64,000 nucleotides of DNA, taken from positions 1 through 64,000 of the forward strand of contig CAKPRG010000007.1 in assembly GCA_934182465.1 (NCBI GenBank), in the 5' to 3' direction. Both the position numbers and the translations under genes were made by a program. Shown here in pieces: positions 1 to 8,685 of the stretch. This DNA comes from an uncultured Clostridia bacterium. Lineage in GTDB: Bacteria > Bacillota > Clostridia > TANB77 > CAG-508. The stretch's first letter is position 1. Every line of letters begins with the position of its first letter. The notes beneath the pieces were generated by a model. That model saw nothing but the letters and a program-made list of their open reading frames with translations, was not told the DNA's origin and made no database searches.

Positions 1-90
1 TCATCTTTAGAATATGGAGATATAACTATTGAAGATTTAGAAAAAAATAACATAGAATTTATCAAACAGAAGAAAGAGATGAGTAATTGA
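1..90 (+). CDS. C-terminal fragment of an unidentified protein (window edge)
   Basis: An open frame runs from base 1 to a TGA stop at 88-90 and encodes 29 residues ending KQKKEMSN. It is rich in Glu, Lys and Ile and looks like the helical, charged tail of a larger protein. Nothing in it identifies a family. It lies on the same strand as the RhuM remnant 46 bases downstream. Confidence 0.5.
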   Translation, partial: SSLEYGDITIEDLEKNNIEFIKQKKEMSN

Positions 91-136
91 CAAATTACAA
101 GTTATAGAGATATAAAGAGAAGGGATGAGAGTATAA

Positions 137-472
137 ATGAATCCAATAGAAAATTTAAAAGATTTAATCATATACCAAAGTCAAAATAATGATAATGTTT
201 CTGTAGAAGTTTTATAGGATAATGAAGATTTTTGGTTAACTCAAAAATCAATGTCAAAATTATTTGAAGTAGAAGTGAACACACTAAATTATCACTTAAA
301 GGAAATATTTAAGTCAAGAGAATTGACAGAAGAATCAGTTATTCGAAAAATTCGAATAACTGCAAATGACGGAAAAAACTATAATACTAACTTCTACAGA
401 CTAGATGCAATAATTGCTGTAGGTTATAGAGTAAAATTAGTTCGTGGTACACAATTTAGAAATAATGGCTGA
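137..472 (+). pseudogene. RhuM-family protein remnant (nonsense mutation and truncation)
   Basis: The frame starts at ATG 137, meets an in-frame TAG at 215-217 and continues in the same frame to 472. The translation around and after the stop (DNEDFWLTQKSMSKLFEVEV, then VIRKIRITANDGKNYN, then IIAVGYRV and RGTQFR) matches the N-terminal domain of RhuM-family virulence proteins, where VWLTQ, RKFRTTASDGK and IIAVGYRV are hallmark segments. The family normally runs past 300 residues, but here the match ends right after RGTQFR. A tgg and ctg-aag in the next frame suggest a frameshift at that point. RhuM proteins often sit in genomic islands, usually with unknown function. The assignment is confident; the gene is clearly dead. 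Confidence 0.8.
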
Positions 473-514
473 AGATATAAAAAAATTACTATAAAAATGT
501 AAATTTATTTAAAA

Positions 515-564
515 AGGTTTATAGGTAAATCCAATTTAAAAACCTAAATAATTATATAAGGAAT
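515..564 (+). promoter_or_regulatory. Leader motif, copy 1 (second copy upstream of carB)
   Basis: A run of about 50 bases ending at the ribosome binding site of the next gene is nearly the same as the sequence just before carB (52906-52955). Both contain AGGTTTATAGG, then an A-rich stretch, AAAAACCTAAAT and TAAGGAATT. AGGTTT can pair with AAACCT, and TAGG with CCTA, giving a hairpin or H-type pseudoknot. The AAGG at its end serves as Shine-Dalgarno. Function unknown. Confidence 0.4.
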
Positions 565-568
565 TAAT

Positions 569-931
569 GTGAATAAAAATATGGAACATGTTCATTCAAT
601 TATGATAATAAAAAAAGAAAATAAATATTTAAATTATTATGATGACAGATGGAAAATGTATTTATTTCCAAACATAAAAGGTAATAATATAGAAGAAATT
701 AAAGCAAAATATAAAACTGATAATGTAAAATTTCTATTTGATAAAGTACATGAAAAATTTTCTGTATCTAATAACAAAATGAAGTTATATCATCATTATT
801 TTTATGAAGTTGATGATGCAGATATTGAAGGCGAATATTTTACTTTAGAAGAATTATTGAAAGATCCGAAAGTAAAAGAAAATAATGATGATATTATTAG
901 CTTTATTAAAGAATATTATGAAAAAAAGTAA
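569..931 (+). CDS. NUDIX-like hypothetical protein
   Basis: A 120-residue protein with a GTG start, preceded by AAGG seven bases upstream; an alternative ATG lies at residue 5. The N-terminal half (HSIMIIKKENKYLNYYD, DRWKMYLFPNIKG) resembles the first strands of small Clostridial NUDIX-like proteins, which carry a W-x-x-x-L-F-P-N segment. I cannot see a complete NUDIX box (GX5EX7REUXEEXGU), so catalytic activity is doubtful. The C-terminus is acidic and helical. The reading frame is intact and follows a leader motif shared with carB. The family assignment is tentative. Confidence 0.45.
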   Translation: MNKNMEHVHSIMIIKKENKYLNYYDDRWKMYLFPNIKGNNIEEIKAKYKTDNVKFLFDKVHEKFSVSNNKMKLYHHYFYEVDDADIEGEYFTLEELLKDPKVKENNDDIISFIKEYYEKK

Positions 932-935
932 AAAA

Positions 936-1126
936 TCCTTAATTTTCTTAATTAAAGACTTTTTACTTTTACAAAAATTCTACCATTTGTAGTAATTAAA
1001 GTCAATAATTAATAAATAGAATTTTGAATAAGTTTTTAAATCTAAAATTATAAAAAGACACGAAAGTATAATGAAATATACTATTTTGTGTCTTTTTTTT
1101 ATATCTTTAATTAAGAAAATTAAAGA
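936..1126. promoter_or_regulatory. Invertible promoter module 1 (upstream of LRR gene 1)
   Basis: Inverted 23-bp sites lie at 936-958 and 1104-1126, 145 bp apart. Read toward the gene, the right site is arm TCTTTAAT, spacer TAAGAAA, arm ATTAAAGA; the left site on the minus strand has the same inner arm and spacer with one change in the outer arm. Inside, on the minus strand, is a promoter: -35 TTGACT (1000-1005), 17-bp spacer, -10 TAGAAT (977-982). It points left, away from the LRR gene. A hairpin at about 1056-1099 (AAAGACAC with GTGTCTTT, inner AGTATA with TATACT) ending in a T run closes the right side. Inversion is inferred from the architecture; no recombinase is encoded here. Confidence 0.7.
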
Positions 1127-1127
1127 A

Positions 1128-1558
1128 AATCCATAAAAATGAATAAAAGGAAATGTCTAATGAAAAAAGTAGAAGAATTTAAAACAAAATAAAATTTTTG
1201 TAGCACTATTTTTAATAGTGCTATTTGTGATGTTTTTAAGTATATATAGAAATAACTTGAATATTTAGTTAAAAAATATTCAAATGAAAACTACCAATAT
1301 ACATATACAATTTTATTTTGCAAAACTTTTATACTCATAATTTGTGAAAAACTATCCTGAAATGGTTTGCTTTCTGGAGCAAAAGTATCATTAGGAAATG
1401 TATTTTTGTTTTATGGATTTAGGAGAAGCAGAAAAAATAGCATATCATTATAGATTTAACTAGTAATTATTTCCGGTATAGCCGGAAGCTTATTAAACAG
1501 TATAACTATTTTAAGCTTCTCCAAACTTAAAATATAAAACATAGGAGGAGAATTTTAA
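1128..1558 (+). promoter_or_regulatory. Structured mRNA leader of LRR gene 1 (expanded version)
   Basis: The leader is closed by AATCCATAAAA (1128-1138) pairing with TTTTATGGATT (1409-1419). It shares the core GAAATGG ... GCAAAAGT ... CATTAG with the other three leaders but has about 190 extra bases. These include a perfect 10-bp hairpin (1201-1223) and a decayed membrane-protein-like frame. After the closing stem, GGAGAAGC (1422-1429) pairs with GCTTCTCC (1515-1522), and the latter can instead pair with the GGAGAA of the ribosome binding site (1547-1552). A further hairpin TTCCGG/CCGGAA sits at 1471-1487. This accounts for the long gap before the LRR gene. Confidence 0.55.
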
Positions 1559-4429
1559 ATGAACGAAAGAAAAGCATTTCAGAATGGTATTACTCTAATA
1601 GCTTTAGTGATTTCAATTATAGTAATGTTGATTCTTGCTGGTGTGAGTTTGAATGCGACTATTGGAGATAATGGAATAATTACACAAGCGCAAAATGCTA
1701 AATATACTCAGGGAATAGCAACTTTGGAAGAATATTTGCAAGAAAAATATGTGGAAAATTATGATTGTGTTTCTGAATATAATAGTAAATTGGATGGAAT
1801 GATAAATACAAATGGTACGAAAAATTTATTTCAAAAATCGTCAAGTAATAATTATTATTTTTTAAGTCCAAATACATATAAAGAATATTATTTTATAGAA
1901 AAATCAGCATTGCCAGAAGATATACAAAAAGCAATTATAGGTGGAGATAATAGTTTGACAGGTAAGACAATTTATGCAGAATTCGATGATATTTATGGTA
2001 TTAATAGTGATTTAGAAGTTTTTTATTGTTCAAATGGTTATGATAGTTGGATTGGTGGAACAGATACAGCAGATGTTACTGATATGACAAGACCAGTTTT
2101 TCCTGCAAATGATAAATGGGCAGAAGTATTGGGAATTGAAGGTGATGTGACATTATCAGATATTCGTTCTGTTCAGGATTTAACACTTTCAAATAATAGT
2201 GTTGATATATCAAAACTTGGAAATTTTGCTTCATTAAAAACAATAAGTATAAATACAAGTTTTGAAAATTTGAACGGAATAGAAGAAGCACCAAGTTTAA
2301 CTACTGTATATATAAAAAGCTCTGCTAATATACAAGATTATAGTGCAATTGGTAAAATGAAGAATTTAACAAATTTATATTTTATATATTCAAATGATAA
2401 TGAACTGAAAAAATTTTGTAGTTCATGTAAAGATTATGATATGACAAAGTTAAAAACTTTATGTATATCTAGTGAAGATTCAAGATACTATTTTGAAACA
2501 TGGAACGAAAGTATTGGAGATGGAAGTATAACTACTATAGAACCATTGAGTGAGTTATCAAATGCAACGAAAGCATCAATTCAATATTTATGTATTAGTG
2601 GAAATAAAATAAATAGTTTAACACCACTTAGGGGATTTACATCTTTGTATTTTTTGAATGCAAGAAAAAATAATATAACTTCATTTGATGGTCTTCAAGA
2701 TTCAAAAAATTTAACATATTTGTGCATGAATCAAAATCAGTTAGGAAAAGACTTAGATAAAGATGATGAAATAAATATTAATACAGATGGTTTAAGTGTG
2801 TTGGCAAATATTACTGGAAATTCATATTCTGATTATTTATATACACCAGTATTTCCAAATTTAAACTATTTGAATATATATGGTAATTCAGATGTTGTGT
2901 GGATAGATTATGTTAAATCTTATAGTAATTTAGAATATTTTTATTTAAGAGGATGTGGAAAATTAAATACTGATAGTTTGACAAATATGAAAAGTAAGTT
3001 AAAAAGTATAACAGGCTACAGCTTAGATAATAAATATTCATTAATTATGATGGATGAAAATTCTACACTTTTAAATTTATCTTCTCAAAAAATAGAAAAA
3101 TCTGTGTTTTTAGGATTAAAAAATTATTCTAAAGTTGTTGAACTAAATTTAACAGGTGCATCAATATATGAAGGTGAAAGAAAAATAACGGGTGAAGAAT
3201 TAAATACTACGATAAATACTTTAATTAAAAATATGCCACGATTAAAATATTTAAGTTTAAATGGATTTACAGATTTAAGTGATTTTTCATTCTTGAAAAA
3301 TTTGAAAGAATTAATAGTTTTAGATATCAGATCTACTAATGCTTCAACTTTGAATAGTCAAACTGGACTTGAATTATTAAATGATATTTCTACAATGAGG
3401 CAACTTGCAGTAAGTGGAGCAAATATAGATTTGACAAAATTACAAAAAACAATAAATAGGCTTGGTGCAGGTTATAGTACAACTTTTACAAATGGACAAG
3501 TAGCAGCGTTGTTGTGCACAAGTTGGACGTCTTTAAGTACATTAGCTAATTGTACTGAACTTACAAAAATAGATTTAAGAGTTAGAGGTTTTGGTGATGT
3601 AGGCTATGGAAATAACATATTGGATTTATCCAAACTAACTTTAGCAACTACATATTATGATATGTATGTCTATAATTTAACTGTTATATTACCATCAAGT
3701 ATAATACGTGTAGATACAGGTGTGGATAGTTCAGTATATTTAGACGCGAGAAATTGTGAAAATATAAATTCAATATATACACATGGTTCTGTAAATGCTT
3801 TAGGAATATTAGAAACAGCTAAAAGTTTTAGTTCAATAAAAACTTTATATATTAAAGGTTGGAACGATACTCAATGGGCTGTTGAAAATATGGAAAAATT
3901 TGCTAAATGTACAAATTTGGAATATTTAAGATTAGGAAGTGTAGATTGGTCTGGTGTTAATGATAGAACAACGATTAGTTCATTTGCTAATTTAGAAAAA
4001 CTAGCAAATTTGGAACATTTAACTGTTTTGGAATTATATAAAATAAAAGTTAGTGATAATGATTATTCTGCTATAGGAAAAATAAAATCATTAACAAATT
4101 TAAGTATAGATTTATGTAATATCTCAGATGTGTCTTGGATTGGTAGTTTAGAAAACTTGACAAATTTAACAATAATAAATAGTCAATTAAATAAAGGTAT
4201 AAAAGCTTTATCAAATTTATCAAAACTAAAATATTTGAATTTACAAAATAATACATTGTATGATATGTCAATATATGAAGATAAAGCATATAACATATGT
4301 GAAGTATTTGCTTCTATGAATAAAAATAAAGGTGGAGCTTTAGAAAATTTATTTTTAGCTGGAAATCCAAATATAACGAATTTTGATTTTGTAAAAGAAT
4401 GTAATTGGACTTCAAAATCAGGTTTTTAG
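1559..4429 (+). CDS. Prepilin-like leucine-rich-repeat surface protein 1
   Basis: A 956-residue protein starting at ATG 1559 behind a strong GGAGGAG. Residues 1-10 (MNERKAFQNG) form a short basic leader ending in Gly, followed by the hydrophobic helix ITLIALVISIIVMLILAG, a type IV prepilin-like signal. The usual Glu at +5 is Ala. Residues of roughly 35-180 form a domain shared by all four paralogues, including LPEDIQKAIIGGD and DIYGINSDLEVFYC. From about residue 210 to the end there are many irregular LRRs of the SDS22 type (LxxLxxLxLxxNxIxxL). The expected location is the outer envelope face, probably in adhesion or recognition. Target unknown. A small membrane protein follows. Expression is probably controlled by the upstream invertible module and RNA leader. 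Confidence 0.8.
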   Translation: MNERKAFQNGITLIALVISIIVMLILAGVSLNATIGDNGIITQAQNAKYTQGIATLEEYLQEKYVENYDCVSEYNSKLDGMINTNGTKNLFQKSSSNNYYFLSPNTYKEYYFIEKSALPEDIQKAIIGGDNSLTGKTIYAEFDDIYGINSDLEVFYCSNGYDSWIGGTDTADVTDMTRPVFPANDKWAEVLGIEGDVTLSDIRSVQDLTLSNNSVDISKLGNFASLKTISINTSFENLNGIEEAPSLTTVYIKSSANIQDYSAIGKMKNLTNLYFIYSNDNELKKFCSSCKDYDMTKLKTLCISSEDSRYYFETWNESIGDGSITTIEPLSELSNATKASIQYLCISGNKINSLTPLRGFTSLYFLNARKNNITSFDGLQDSKNLTYLCMNQNQLGKDLDKDDEININTDGLSVLANITGNSYSDYLYTPVFPNLNYLNIYGNSDVVWIDYVKSYSNLEYFYLRGCGKLNTDSLTNMKSKLKSITGYSLDNKYSLIMMDENSTLLNLSSQKIEKSVFLGLKNYSKVVELNLTGASIYEGERKITGEELNTTINTLIKNMPRLKYLSLNGFTDLSDFSFLKNLKELIVLDIRSTNASTLNSQTGLELLNDISTMRQLAVSGANIDLTKLQKTINRLGAGYSTTFTNGQVAALLCTSWTSLSTLANCTELTKIDLRVRGFGDVGYGNNILDLSKLTLATTYYDMYVYNLTVILPSSIIRVDTGVDSSVYLDARNCENINSIYTHGSVNALGILETAKSFSSIKTLYIKGWNDTQWAVENMEKFAKCTNLEYLRLGSVDWSGVNDRTTISSFANLEKLANLEHLTVLELYKIKVSDNDYSAIGKIKSLTNLSIDLCNISDVSWIGSLENLTNLTIINSQLNKGIKALSNLSKLKYLNLQNNTLYDMSIYEDKAYNICEVFASMNKNKGGALENLFLAGNPNITNFDFVKECNWTSKSGF

Positions 4430-4559
4430 CAATTATAATTGATTTTCAAATTATCTTAAAATTATATATTAAAAGCAAAATGTTTCAAAAAGCAATCTGT
4501 CAAATTGAAAAAATATATAATTTGAAATTTAAAAAAAGAAAATTATAAGGAGGAAAATT

Positions 4560-4820
4560 TTGAAAAATAAAAAAATATTAATAATTGGTGTTGTTTTAAT
4601 AATCATATTAGTTGCTATTTTAATAAACAGAATTACAACGAAAAAAGTAAATAGTGATATAACAGAAAATAATATAGAATATAAAGTTAATGAAGAAGAT
4701 ACAAATAAATATGATATATATGAAAATGGAGTGGTTACAAAAACTATTGAAAAAGAAATGTTACAATTTTATCAAGATAATCCAGATTTTGATCCTCAAC
4801 TTCCAATTGAAACAAATTAA
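4560..4820 (+). CDS. Small membrane protein paired with LRR gene 1
   Basis: An 86-residue protein with a TTG start; the ribosome binding site AAGGAGG is seven bases upstream. Residues 1-6 are basic, residues 7-22 form one transmembrane helix (ILIIGVVLIIILVAIL), and the rest is a short acidic tail ending LQFYQDNPDFDPQLPIETN. The tail pattern L-x-x-Y-x-x-(N/D)-P-x-(Y/F)-(N/D)-P recurs in the proteins at 13472-13750 and 17128-17394, which also follow LRR genes. This suggests a dedicated partner, perhaps an anchoring or export accessory. No known family recognised. Confidence 0.65.
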   Translation: MKNKKILIIGVVLIIILVAILINRITTKKVNSDITENNIEYKVNEEDTNKYDIYENGVVTKTIEKEMLQFYQDNPDFDPQLPIETN

Positions 4821-4859
4821 TAAATAAAAATATATTATATTTAACAAAAAATAATAGAA

Positions 4860-4912
4860 GGGGCATTACCTAAAAACAACAACTTAATTGTTTTAGGAAA
4901 ATGTCCCTTAAA
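4860..4912. terminator. Bidirectional terminator between convergent genes
   Basis: GGGGCATT (4860-4867) pairs with AATGTCCC (4900-4907), and an inner CTAAAAACAA pairs with TTGTTTTAG. It lies between the small membrane gene on plus and the four-helix membrane gene on minus and probably serves both. Confidence 0.65.
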
Positions 4913-4914
4913 AA

Positions 4915-5328
4915 TTAATCTCTACAACAACTTTCTTTATTACAAATTTTACAAGCTAAAATACTTATAAAACTTATTAAGGTAATAAAAAGGAAAAAAG
5001 CAACACTTCCAATAAGCAATCCTACAGATGTTGCTGCAATTTCTAAGTTTGTTGCAGTTAAAGCAAAAATGCTAGTTATAACTGCACCTATAGAACTAGT
5101 AAATAAATGTGATTTATTTATACAAGAACATAATTTTTCCTTATTACAAAATAAAGTAAAAGTTAAAAATAATAATCCTAAAACACCAAAAGCTAAAGTT
5201 ATATAGATTAAAGGTTGGATAGTAGTGACTGCCCCAAAATAAAAAATACCAGCAATTCCAGTAGCTCCAATCATACTTGCAATTATATCGAAAATACATT
5301 TATCTAAATTATTCTTATCTTTACACAT
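4915..5328 (-). CDS. Four-helix membrane protein with cysteine pairs (hypothetical)
   Basis: A 137-residue protein starting at ATG 5328 behind AAAGGAGGG. Four hydrophobic segments are visible (about residues 11-30, 34-58, 74-92, 100-125). Short Cys-containing loops occur at the start (MCKDKNNLDKC), in the middle (CNKEKLCSC) and at the end (CKICNKESCC). The Cys clusters would all face the same side if both ends are cytoplasmic, so metal or redox chemistry is possible. I do not recognise the family. It is transcribed alone, convergent with the LRR cluster and divergent from guaD. Confidence 0.6.
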   Translation of the reverse strand: MCKDKNNLDKCIFDIIASMIGATGIAGIFYFGAVTTIQPLIYITLAFGVLGLLFLTFTLFCNKEKLCSCINKSHLFTSSIGAVITSIFALTATNLEIAATSVGLLIGSVAFFLFITLISFISILACKICNKESCCRD

Positions 5329-5445
5329 AATATTCCCTCCTTTGATATATAATATGAAATTTATAATAATTAGTGCAAATAAAATCTTTTAATTATATAA
5401 TTAATGTGATAAAATAATAAAAGTTAAAAATGGAAGGAAAATAAA

Positions 5446-5931
5446 ATGATAGATAAAATATCAAAAGAAGAGGCTATGAAAATAGCAATTGAAGAATCCA
5501 AATATAATAGCGAAAATAACTATAAAAATGGTGGACCATTTGGTGCAGTTATATTAAAAAATGGAGAAATCGTTAGTGTTGCACATAATACTGTAATAGA
5601 ATCAAAAGATCCAACAGCACATGCAGAAGTAAATGCAATAAGATTGGCAACAAAAAAATTAAATACGCATGATTTAACAGGTTGTACATTATATGTAAAT
5701 GCTGAACCATGTCCAATGTGTTTATCAGCAATAATATGGGCAAATATAAAAGAAGTATATTATGCCAATACTAAAGAAGAAGCAGGAGATATTGGATTTA
5801 GAGATGATTTAATATATGACTATATAAAAAATAGAGATGAAAATATATTAAAAACACATCATGTTGAAAATGAGAAAGCTAAAGAAATATTTGAAGAATT
5901 TAAAACTAATGAAAACAAAATAATGTATTAG
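5446..5931 (+). CDS. guaD: Guanine deaminase
   Basis: A 161-residue member of the cytidine deaminase fold that hydrolyses guanine to xanthine and ammonia in purine salvage. The zinc site is visible as HAE (in DPTAHAEVNAIR, residues about 51-62) and PCPMC (residues about 88-92). GGPFGAVI, DPTAHAEV, the GFRDDLIYDYI segment and a C-terminal tail ending in Tyr match the Bacillus GuaD subfamily rather than tRNA adenosine deaminase TadA. It starts at ATG behind GGAAGG and ends nine bases before polA, so the two are probably cotranscribed. A TGATAAAAT extended -10 lies at about 5408-5416. Confidence 0.82.
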   Translation: MIDKISKEEAMKIAIEESKYNSENNYKNGGPFGAVILKNGEIVSVAHNTVIESKDPTAHAEVNAIRLATKKLNTHDLTGCTLYVNAEPCPMCLSAIIWANIKEVYYANTKEEAGDIGFRDDLIYDYIKNRDENILKTHHVENEKAKEIFEEFKTNENKIMY

Positions 5932-5940
5932 GAGGAAAAA

Positions 5941-8646
5941 GTGGAAAAGCTAGTTGTAATAGATGGAAATAGCATTTTAAATAGAGCATTTTATGGAATT
6001 ATGGGAAGTAAAATGCTAATGACAGCTGATGGTACATATACTAATGCAGTATATGGATTTTTAGCAATCATGTTTAAAATGATGGAAGAAATAAATCCAA
6101 ATTATATGGTAGTAGCTTTTGATGTAAAAGCACCTACAAAAAGACATGAAATGTACAAAGACTACAAAGGTACAAGAAAAGGAATGCCAGATGAACTTGC
6201 AAGTCAAATGCCTATAATAAAAGAAGTTTTAAAAGCAATGAACATAAAAGTTATTGAAATGGCAGGCTATGAAGCAGATGACATATTAGGAACTTTGTCA
6301 AGATATGGTGAAAGCAAAGGATTAGAAGTAAGATTACTTACAGGAGATAGAGATTCATTTCAACTTGCAACAGACAAAACAACAATTATGCTTCCTAGAA
6401 CAAAAGGTGGAAAAACAGAAACAGAATTTTTTGATAGAGATAAAATTCTAGAAACTTATGGTGTAGAACCTCTACAAATGATAGAAGTAAAAGGATTAAT
6501 GGGTGATTCTTCTGACAATATTCCAGGTGTTCCTGGAATAGGAGAAAAAACAGCTTTAACATTAATAAAAACTTATGGAACAATTGATGAATTGTACAAA
6601 AAATTAGAAAATGATGAAGCTACAACAGTAAAAGGAAAAACAAAAGAAAAATTAATAGAAAATAAAGAATTAGCTTATTTATCAAAAACATTAGGAACTA
6701 TAAATGTAGAAGCTCCAATAGAGAAAAATCTGGAAGATTATAAAGTAGAAGAATGGAATAAACCAGAAGTTTATAAATTATTTAAAGAATTAAGATTTAA
6801 TAGATATATTGAAAGATTTAGCTTAACTGCTGGTGATAGTCAAACAGAAAATTTGCAAAATGAAAAATTTAAGTTTGAAACAAAAATTTTAGAAGAAAAT
6901 GAAGCTGAAGAAATATTTAAAATAGTAAAAAAAGAGAAAGAATTTTATTATTTAAGTGAAATAGAAAATTGTGAAAATACAGAGTTAGTTATTGCAAAAG
7001 AAATTGCTAAAATATATTTTTATCTAAAAGAAAAAAATACAGTTTATGTTGCAGATTTTAAAAAATTCGAAAAAGCTTTAAAAGAAATTTTTGAAGATAC
7101 AGAAATATTAAAAATTAGCCATGATATAAAAATAGATTTTATATTATTAAAACAGCAAAATGTAGAAGCTAAAAATATGATGTTTGATGTAAAAATAGCA
7201 GGATATTTATTAAATGCTACATCAGGTGCTTATAAAATATCAGATTTAACAAGTTTGTATATAAATTATGATTTAGATGAACATATTGATACAAAGCAAA
7301 ATGAACAAACTAGTCTTTTTGATGAAGTTGAAAAACAGAAAGAATATGATGAATTAAAAGCAAGTGAAATATATTTTTTAATACAATTAAAACCTGTATT
7401 AGAAGAAAAATTAAAAGAAATTAATTCATATAAATTATTTGAAGAAATAGAAATGCCAACAGCAGAAGTTTTAGCAAATATGCAGTACAATGGTGTATAT
7501 GTTGATGAAAAAGAAATATTGAAATTTGGTAATCATTTAAAAAAAGAATTAGAAGAATTAAGAATAGATATTTATAGACAAGCAGGTGAAGAATTTAATG
7601 TAAATTCAACACAACAATTAGGAAAAATCTTATTTGAAAAATTAGGTTTAACAGCTGGAAAGAAAAATAAAAATGGATATGCAACAGATGTAGAAACTTT
7701 GGAAAAAATTAGAGAAGAACATCCAATTGTTTCAAAAATATTAGAATACAGAAAAATAATGAAATTAAATTCAACTTATGTAGAAGGATTATTACCATAT
7801 ATTCATGAAAAAACAGGTAGAATACATTCATATTTTCATCAAACTGTAACAGCAACTGGTAGATTAAGTTCGACAGATCCAAATTTACAAAATATTCCTA
7901 CAAGAACAGAATTAGGAAGAAAACTTAGAAAAGTTTTTAAAGCTCAAGAAAATAAAATTTTTGTAGATGCTGATTATTCACAAATAGAGCTAAGAGTGTT
8001 AGCACACATGTCAAAAGATGAAATAATGGTAGAAGCATTTAAAACAGATCAAGATATCCACACAATATGTGCATCACAAGTTTTTAAAGTTCCAGTTGAA
8101 AAAGTTTCAAAACAATTGAGAAGTAGAGCAAAAGCTGTAAACTTTGGAATTGTATATGGTATAAGTGATTTTGGATTAGCAGAACAAATTGATATTAAAC
8201 GAAAAGAAGCAAAAGAATATATTGAGCAATATTTGGAAACATATAGTGGAATAAAATCATTTATGTCAGATATAGTTGAACACGCAAAAGAAAAAGGATA
8301 TGTAGAAACAGAATTTGGAAGAAGAAGATATATTCCAGAATTAGCATCAAAAAACTATATGGTAAGACAATTTGGGCAAAGAGCTGCTATGAATACACCT
8401 ATACAAGGAACAGCAGCTGATATTATGAAAATAGCAATGATTAAAGTTTATAATGAATTGAAGAAAAGAAATTTAAAATCAAAAATAGTTTTACAAATAC
8501 ATGACGAAATGCTAATAGAAACAGAATTGTCTGAAAAAGAAGAAGTTTATGAAATATTAAAACAATCAATGGAAAATGCTGTTCAATTATCAGTACCATT
8601 AAAAGTAGAAATTGAAGAAGGTAAAAGCTGGTATCAAGCTAAATAA
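5941..8646 (+). CDS. polA: DNA polymerase I
   Basis: A 901-residue replication and repair polymerase. The GTG start is favoured by AGGAGG just upstream. Residues 1 to about 290 are the 5'-3' exonuclease (DGNSILNRAFYG, YEADDILGT, GDSSDNIPGVPGIGEKTA). Residues of about 300-480 occupy the place of the 3'-5' exonuclease, but the expected DTE metal motif is absent (the segment reads FYYLSEIENCEN), so proofreading is probably lost, as in Bst polymerase. The polymerase domain follows with motif A DADYSQIELRVLAH (about 674), motif B RAKAVNFGIVYG (about 727) and motif C IHDEM (about 851). Normal family length, with guaD upstream and galE 39 bases downstream. Confidence 0.96.
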   Translation: MEKLVVIDGNSILNRAFYGIMGSKMLMTADGTYTNAVYGFLAIMFKMMEEINPNYMVVAFDVKAPTKRHEMYKDYKGTRKGMPDELASQMPIIKEVLKAMNIKVIEMAGYEADDILGTLSRYGESKGLEVRLLTGDRDSFQLATDKTTIMLPRTKGGKTETEFFDRDKILETYGVEPLQMIEVKGLMGDSSDNIPGVPGIGEKTALTLIKTYGTIDELYKKLENDEATTVKGKTKEKLIENKELAYLSKTLGTINVEAPIEKNLEDYKVEEWNKPEVYKLFKELRFNRYIERFSLTAGDSQTENLQNEKFKFETKILEENEAEEIFKIVKKEKEFYYLSEIENCENTELVIAKEIAKIYFYLKEKNTVYVADFKKFEKALKEIFEDTEILKISHDIKIDFILLKQQNVEAKNMMFDVKIAGYLLNATSGAYKISDLTSLYINYDLDEHIDTKQNEQTSLFDEVEKQKEYDELKASEIYFLIQLKPVLEEKLKEINSYKLFEEIEMPTAEVLANMQYNGVYVDEKEILKFGNHLKKELEELRIDIYRQAGEEFNVNSTQQLGKILFEKLGLTAGKKNKNGYATDVETLEKIREEHPIVSKILEYRKIMKLNSTYVEGLLPYIHEKTGRIHSYFHQTVTATGRLSSTDPNLQNIPTRTELGRKLRKVFKAQENKIFVDADYSQIELRVLAHMSKDEIMVEAFKTDQDIHTICASQVFKVPVEKVSKQLRSRAKAVNFGIVYGISDFGLAEQIDIKRKEAKEYIEQYLETYSGIKSFMSDIVEHAKEKGYVETEFGRRRYIPELASKNYMVRQFGQRAAMNTPIQGTAADIMKIAMIKVYNELKKRNLKSKIVLQIHDEMLIETELSEKEEVYEILKQSMENAVQLSVPLKVEIEEGKSWYQAK

Positions 8647-8685
8647 TTTTTAAATATATAAAATAATTATTGGGAGGAATTTGAA

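Noticed and set aside
936..1126. Plain back-to-back terminators as the explanation of the inverted sites
   Set aside because: Terminators would explain hairpins but not why the 7-nt loop is identical within each pair and different between loci, nor the constant promoter spacing.
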